A stretch of 6,432 nucleotides of DNA from Methanothrix sp. GTDB lineage: Archaea > Halobacteriota > Methanosarcinia > Methanotrichales > Methanotrichaceae. The notes under the pieces are model-generated. The model had not been told where the DNA came from. It was given only the letters and a program-made list of their open reading frames with translations, and did no database searches. Within the stretch, counting starts at the first letter, position 1. Each line of letters begins with the position of its first letter. The stretch spans positions 1-6,432 of the forward strand of contig JAJRAT010000202.1 of NCBI GenBank assembly GCA_028682845.1, in the 5' to 3' direction. This document shows, in pieces, positions 5,029 through 6,432 of this stretch. The translations under genes were made by a program, and so were the position numbers.

Positions 5029-6269
5029 GTCAGGTCGGTATACAGTGGGAACTGATCGCAAAGCGCCCTGGCCTGCGAGCGCACAGCCGATACGGTCTCT
5101 TCATTCTTGATGTCGCGCAGGACAGTGGTGATCATGTCTGCGATCTCGACCATCTGCTTCTCTTTCATACCTCTGGTGGTGACGCACGGCGTGCCTATTC
5201 GAATGCCGCTGGTCACGAAGGGCGTGGCCGGATCGAAGGGAATCATGTTCTTGTTGAGCGTAATGCCCGCCCTCTCCAGCGTCTCGTCCGCCACTTTGCC
5301 GGTGATGCCCTCATTGATCATCTTCACCATCATGAGGTGATTGTCCGTGCCGCCGGAAACAAGATCGAAGTTATTCTCCAGCAGCCTCTTGGCGAGGGCA
5401 GCAGCATTCCTGACCACCTGGAACTGGTACTCCTTGAATTCCGGCGTCAGAGCTTCCTTGAAGGCCACCGCCTTGGCGGCGATGGCATGCATGAACGGGC
5501 CGCCCTGCGTTCCCGGGAATACTGACCTGTCAATGGCCGGGGCCAGTTCTTCCTTGCACATGATGAGAGCGCCCCTCGGGCCGCGCAGCGTCTTGTGCGT
5601 GGTTGTGGTTACGATATCTGAATAGGGAACAGGCGACGGATGAGCGCCCACGGCACACAGGCCCGCGATATGGGCGATGTCGGCCATGACCTTTGCTCCG
5701 ACCTCGTCCGCAATCTCGCGGACTACCTTGAAATCGATGGTGCGCGGGTAGCTCGACGCCCCGACAACGATGAGCTGCGGCTTGTTCTTGCGGGCAATGT
5801 CCGCCATCTCGCTGTAGTCCAGCGTCTCCGTGTCCTTCCGAACGCTGTAGGGCACGATCTTGTACATCCTGCCCGAGAAGTTCACCGGGCTGCCGTGCGA
5901 GAGATGGCCGCCGTGGGCGAGGTTCATGCCCATGATGGTGTCGCCGTGCTTGAGGACGGCAAAGTAGGCCGCCATGTTCGCCTGCGTGCCGCTGTGCGGC
6001 TGAACATTTACGTGCTCAGCGCCAAAGAGCTTCTTGCAGCGCTCGCGGGCCAGGTTCTCAGCGATGTCCACGCAGCCTGTGCCGCGATAGTAACGCTTGC
6101 CCGGATAGCCTTCCGCATATTTGTTGGTCATGACGCAGCCCTGGGCTTCCATGACCGCTCTACTTGCGTAGTTCTCGGATGCAATCAGAATGATGGTATT
6201 TCGCTGCCGCTCCAGCTCGGCATGGATCGCGGCTGCGATTTCCGGGTCTTCAACGCTTAATGGCTTCAA
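5022..6269 (-). CDS. glyA: serine hydroxymethyltransferase, bacterial type
   Basis: The enzyme is a PLP-dependent cytoplasmic protein that converts serine plus tetrahydrofolate to glycine plus methylene-tetrahydrofolate. Its 415 residues match the bacterial form (Escherichia coli, 417). Visible features are LIASENYAS (28-36), [15 protein letters not shown] (51-65), the His of [10 protein letters not shown] (117-126), DIAHIAGL (197-204) with the PLP-pairing Asp197 and His200, the PLP lysine Lys226 in [14 protein letters not shown] (221-234), and Arg356 of SGIRIGTP for the substrate carboxylate. The [13 protein letters not shown] segment is of the bacterial type rather than that of the methanopterin-using archaeal enzymes, so tetrahydrofolate is the likely cofactor. 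The start is TTG 6267-6269, with GGTGAT 4 bases upstream and no ATG nearby. It is the first gene of the minus-strand series and overlaps folD, which uses its product. Confidence 0.96.
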   Translation of the reverse strand: MKPLSVEDPEIAAAIHAELERQRNTIILIASENYASRAVMEAQGCVMTNKYAEGYPGKRYYRGTGCVDIAENLARERCKKLFGAEHVNVQPHSGTQANMAAYFAVLKHGDTIMGMNLAHGGHLSHGSPVNFSGRMYKIVPYSVRKDTETLDYSEMADIARKNKPQLIVVGASSYPRTIDFKVVREIADEVGAKVMADIAHIAGLCAVGAHPSPVPYSDIVTTTTHKTLRGPRGALIMCKEELAPAIDRSVFPGTQGGPFMHAIAAKAVAFKEALTPEFKEYQFQVVRNAAALAKRLLENNFDLVSGGTDNHLMMVKMINEGITGKVADETLERAGITLNKNMIPFDPATPFVTSGIRIGTPCVTTRGMKEKQMVEIADMITTVLRDIKNEETVSAVRSQARALCDQFPLYTDLTC

Positions 6270-6273
6270 TCAA

Positions 6274-6279
6274 ATCACC
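6274..6279 (-). promoter_or_regulatory. ribosome binding site deciding the glyA TTG start
   Basis: GGTGAT on the minus strand lies 4 bases before TTG 6269 and matches the 3' half of the archaeal consensus GGAGGTGATC. No ATG occurs in this frame near the start of the family alignment. Confidence 0.6.
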
Positions 6280-6330
6280 AGTATAAACCTTGTATGAACA
6301 CGTGAGAGATGGAGGAGATGTAATGAGGAG

Positions 6331-6350
6331 GGCAAAATAGATTATGGTAA
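6331..6350 (-). promoter_or_regulatory. candidate promoter of glyA
   Basis: On the minus strand this stretch reads ATAATCTATTTTG at its core, the most AT-rich tract before glyA. It would place a transcript start near 6305-6315 and a leader of about 40 bases. That leader is pyrimidine-rich on the coding strand (CCTCCTC and CTCCTCC at about 6310-6332). The element only loosely resembles an archaeal TATA box. Confidence 0.25.
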
Positions 6351-6390
6351 TATGGTGACGAAGGAAGGCAATAAGGGGTGACCAAAAAGG

Positions 6391-6432
6391 ATCCGACGAA
6401 TAAGTCATCCGACGAATAAGTCATCCGACGAA
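6391..6432. repeat. 16-bp tandem repeat running off the right edge
   Basis: The unit ATCCGACGAATAAGTC occurs at 6391-6406 and again at 6407-6422 without change. The first 10 bases of a third copy fill 6423-6432, where the window ends. The unit length is not a multiple of three and no ORF spans it, so it is noncoding here. There are no spacers between units. It lies more than 120 bases upstream of glyA. Confidence 0.85.

Noticed and set aside
5640..6260. Long plus-strand ORF of 206 codons opposite glyA.
   Set aside because: It is an antisense shadow caused by high G+C and codon bias. The minus strand encodes a complete serine hydroxymethyltransferase with all active-site motifs.
6281..6287. 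TTTATAC before glyA as its TATA box.
   Set aside because: It lies only about 12-18 bases before the start codon, too close for a TATA box, because transcription would begin inside the gene.
6304..6360. Short plus-strand gene following GGAGGAG and GAGGAGG.
   Set aside because: Every ATG or GTG here meets a stop within about 15 codons, and the region is better read as the pyrimidine-rich leader of glyA on the other strand.
6391..6432. CRISPR array at the right edge.
   Set aside because: The repeat units are only 16 bp and abut without spacers, so this is a simple tandem repeat.

Overview
The window most likely comes from a methanogenic archaeon. Three things point there: a short archaeal-type tyrosyl-tRNA synthetase, a DUF2121 protein (a family I know only from methanogens), and archaeal-style gene starts (frequent TTG with GGTGAT or GGAGGG Shine-Dalgarno sites). 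The bacterial-type folD and glyA genes resemble those of Methanosarcinales such as Methanosarcina or Methanothrix. That genus-level placement is inference and was not tested by any search.

Layout. (1) Bases 1-1552 form an AT-rich block, about one third G+C by eye, against roughly 55-60% in the rest. It carries the 3' tail of a probable transposase gene running in from the left edge, an unrecognised ORF on the plus strand, and a convergent minus-strand gene of a 'RHYxEL' helical family of unknown function. This is the accessory, transferred-looking part. (2) tyrS (minus strand) ends flush with that block and diverges from a small two-helix membrane protein gene (plus strand). The two share an AT-rich promoter region of about 140 bases. 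(3) A tight minus-strand gene series, glyA > folD > DUF2121 gene > mobA, fills 2857-6269. glyA and folD overlap by 7 bases, folD and the DUF2121 gene are 40 bases apart, and the DUF2121 gene overlaps mobA. (4) Bases 6270-6432 lie upstream of glyA, hold no gene, and end in a 16-bp tandem repeat that runs off the window.

How the genes work together. GlyA moves a one-carbon unit from serine to tetrahydrofolate. FolD then interconverts methylene-, methenyl- and formyl-tetrahydrofolate, so the pair is a biosynthetic folate C1 module beside the tetrahydromethanopterin system of methanogenesis. MobA attaches GMP to molybdopterin, the cofactor form used for example by formylmethanofuran dehydrogenase. 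The DUF2121 protein has no known role. Its N-terminus resembles that of proteasome beta subunits and HslV (Ser2, and Asp at position 17 counted from that Ser), which is the most interesting lead here. I see no CRISPR array, rRNA or tRNA, and no clear new defence system. The left block is the only accessory candidate.
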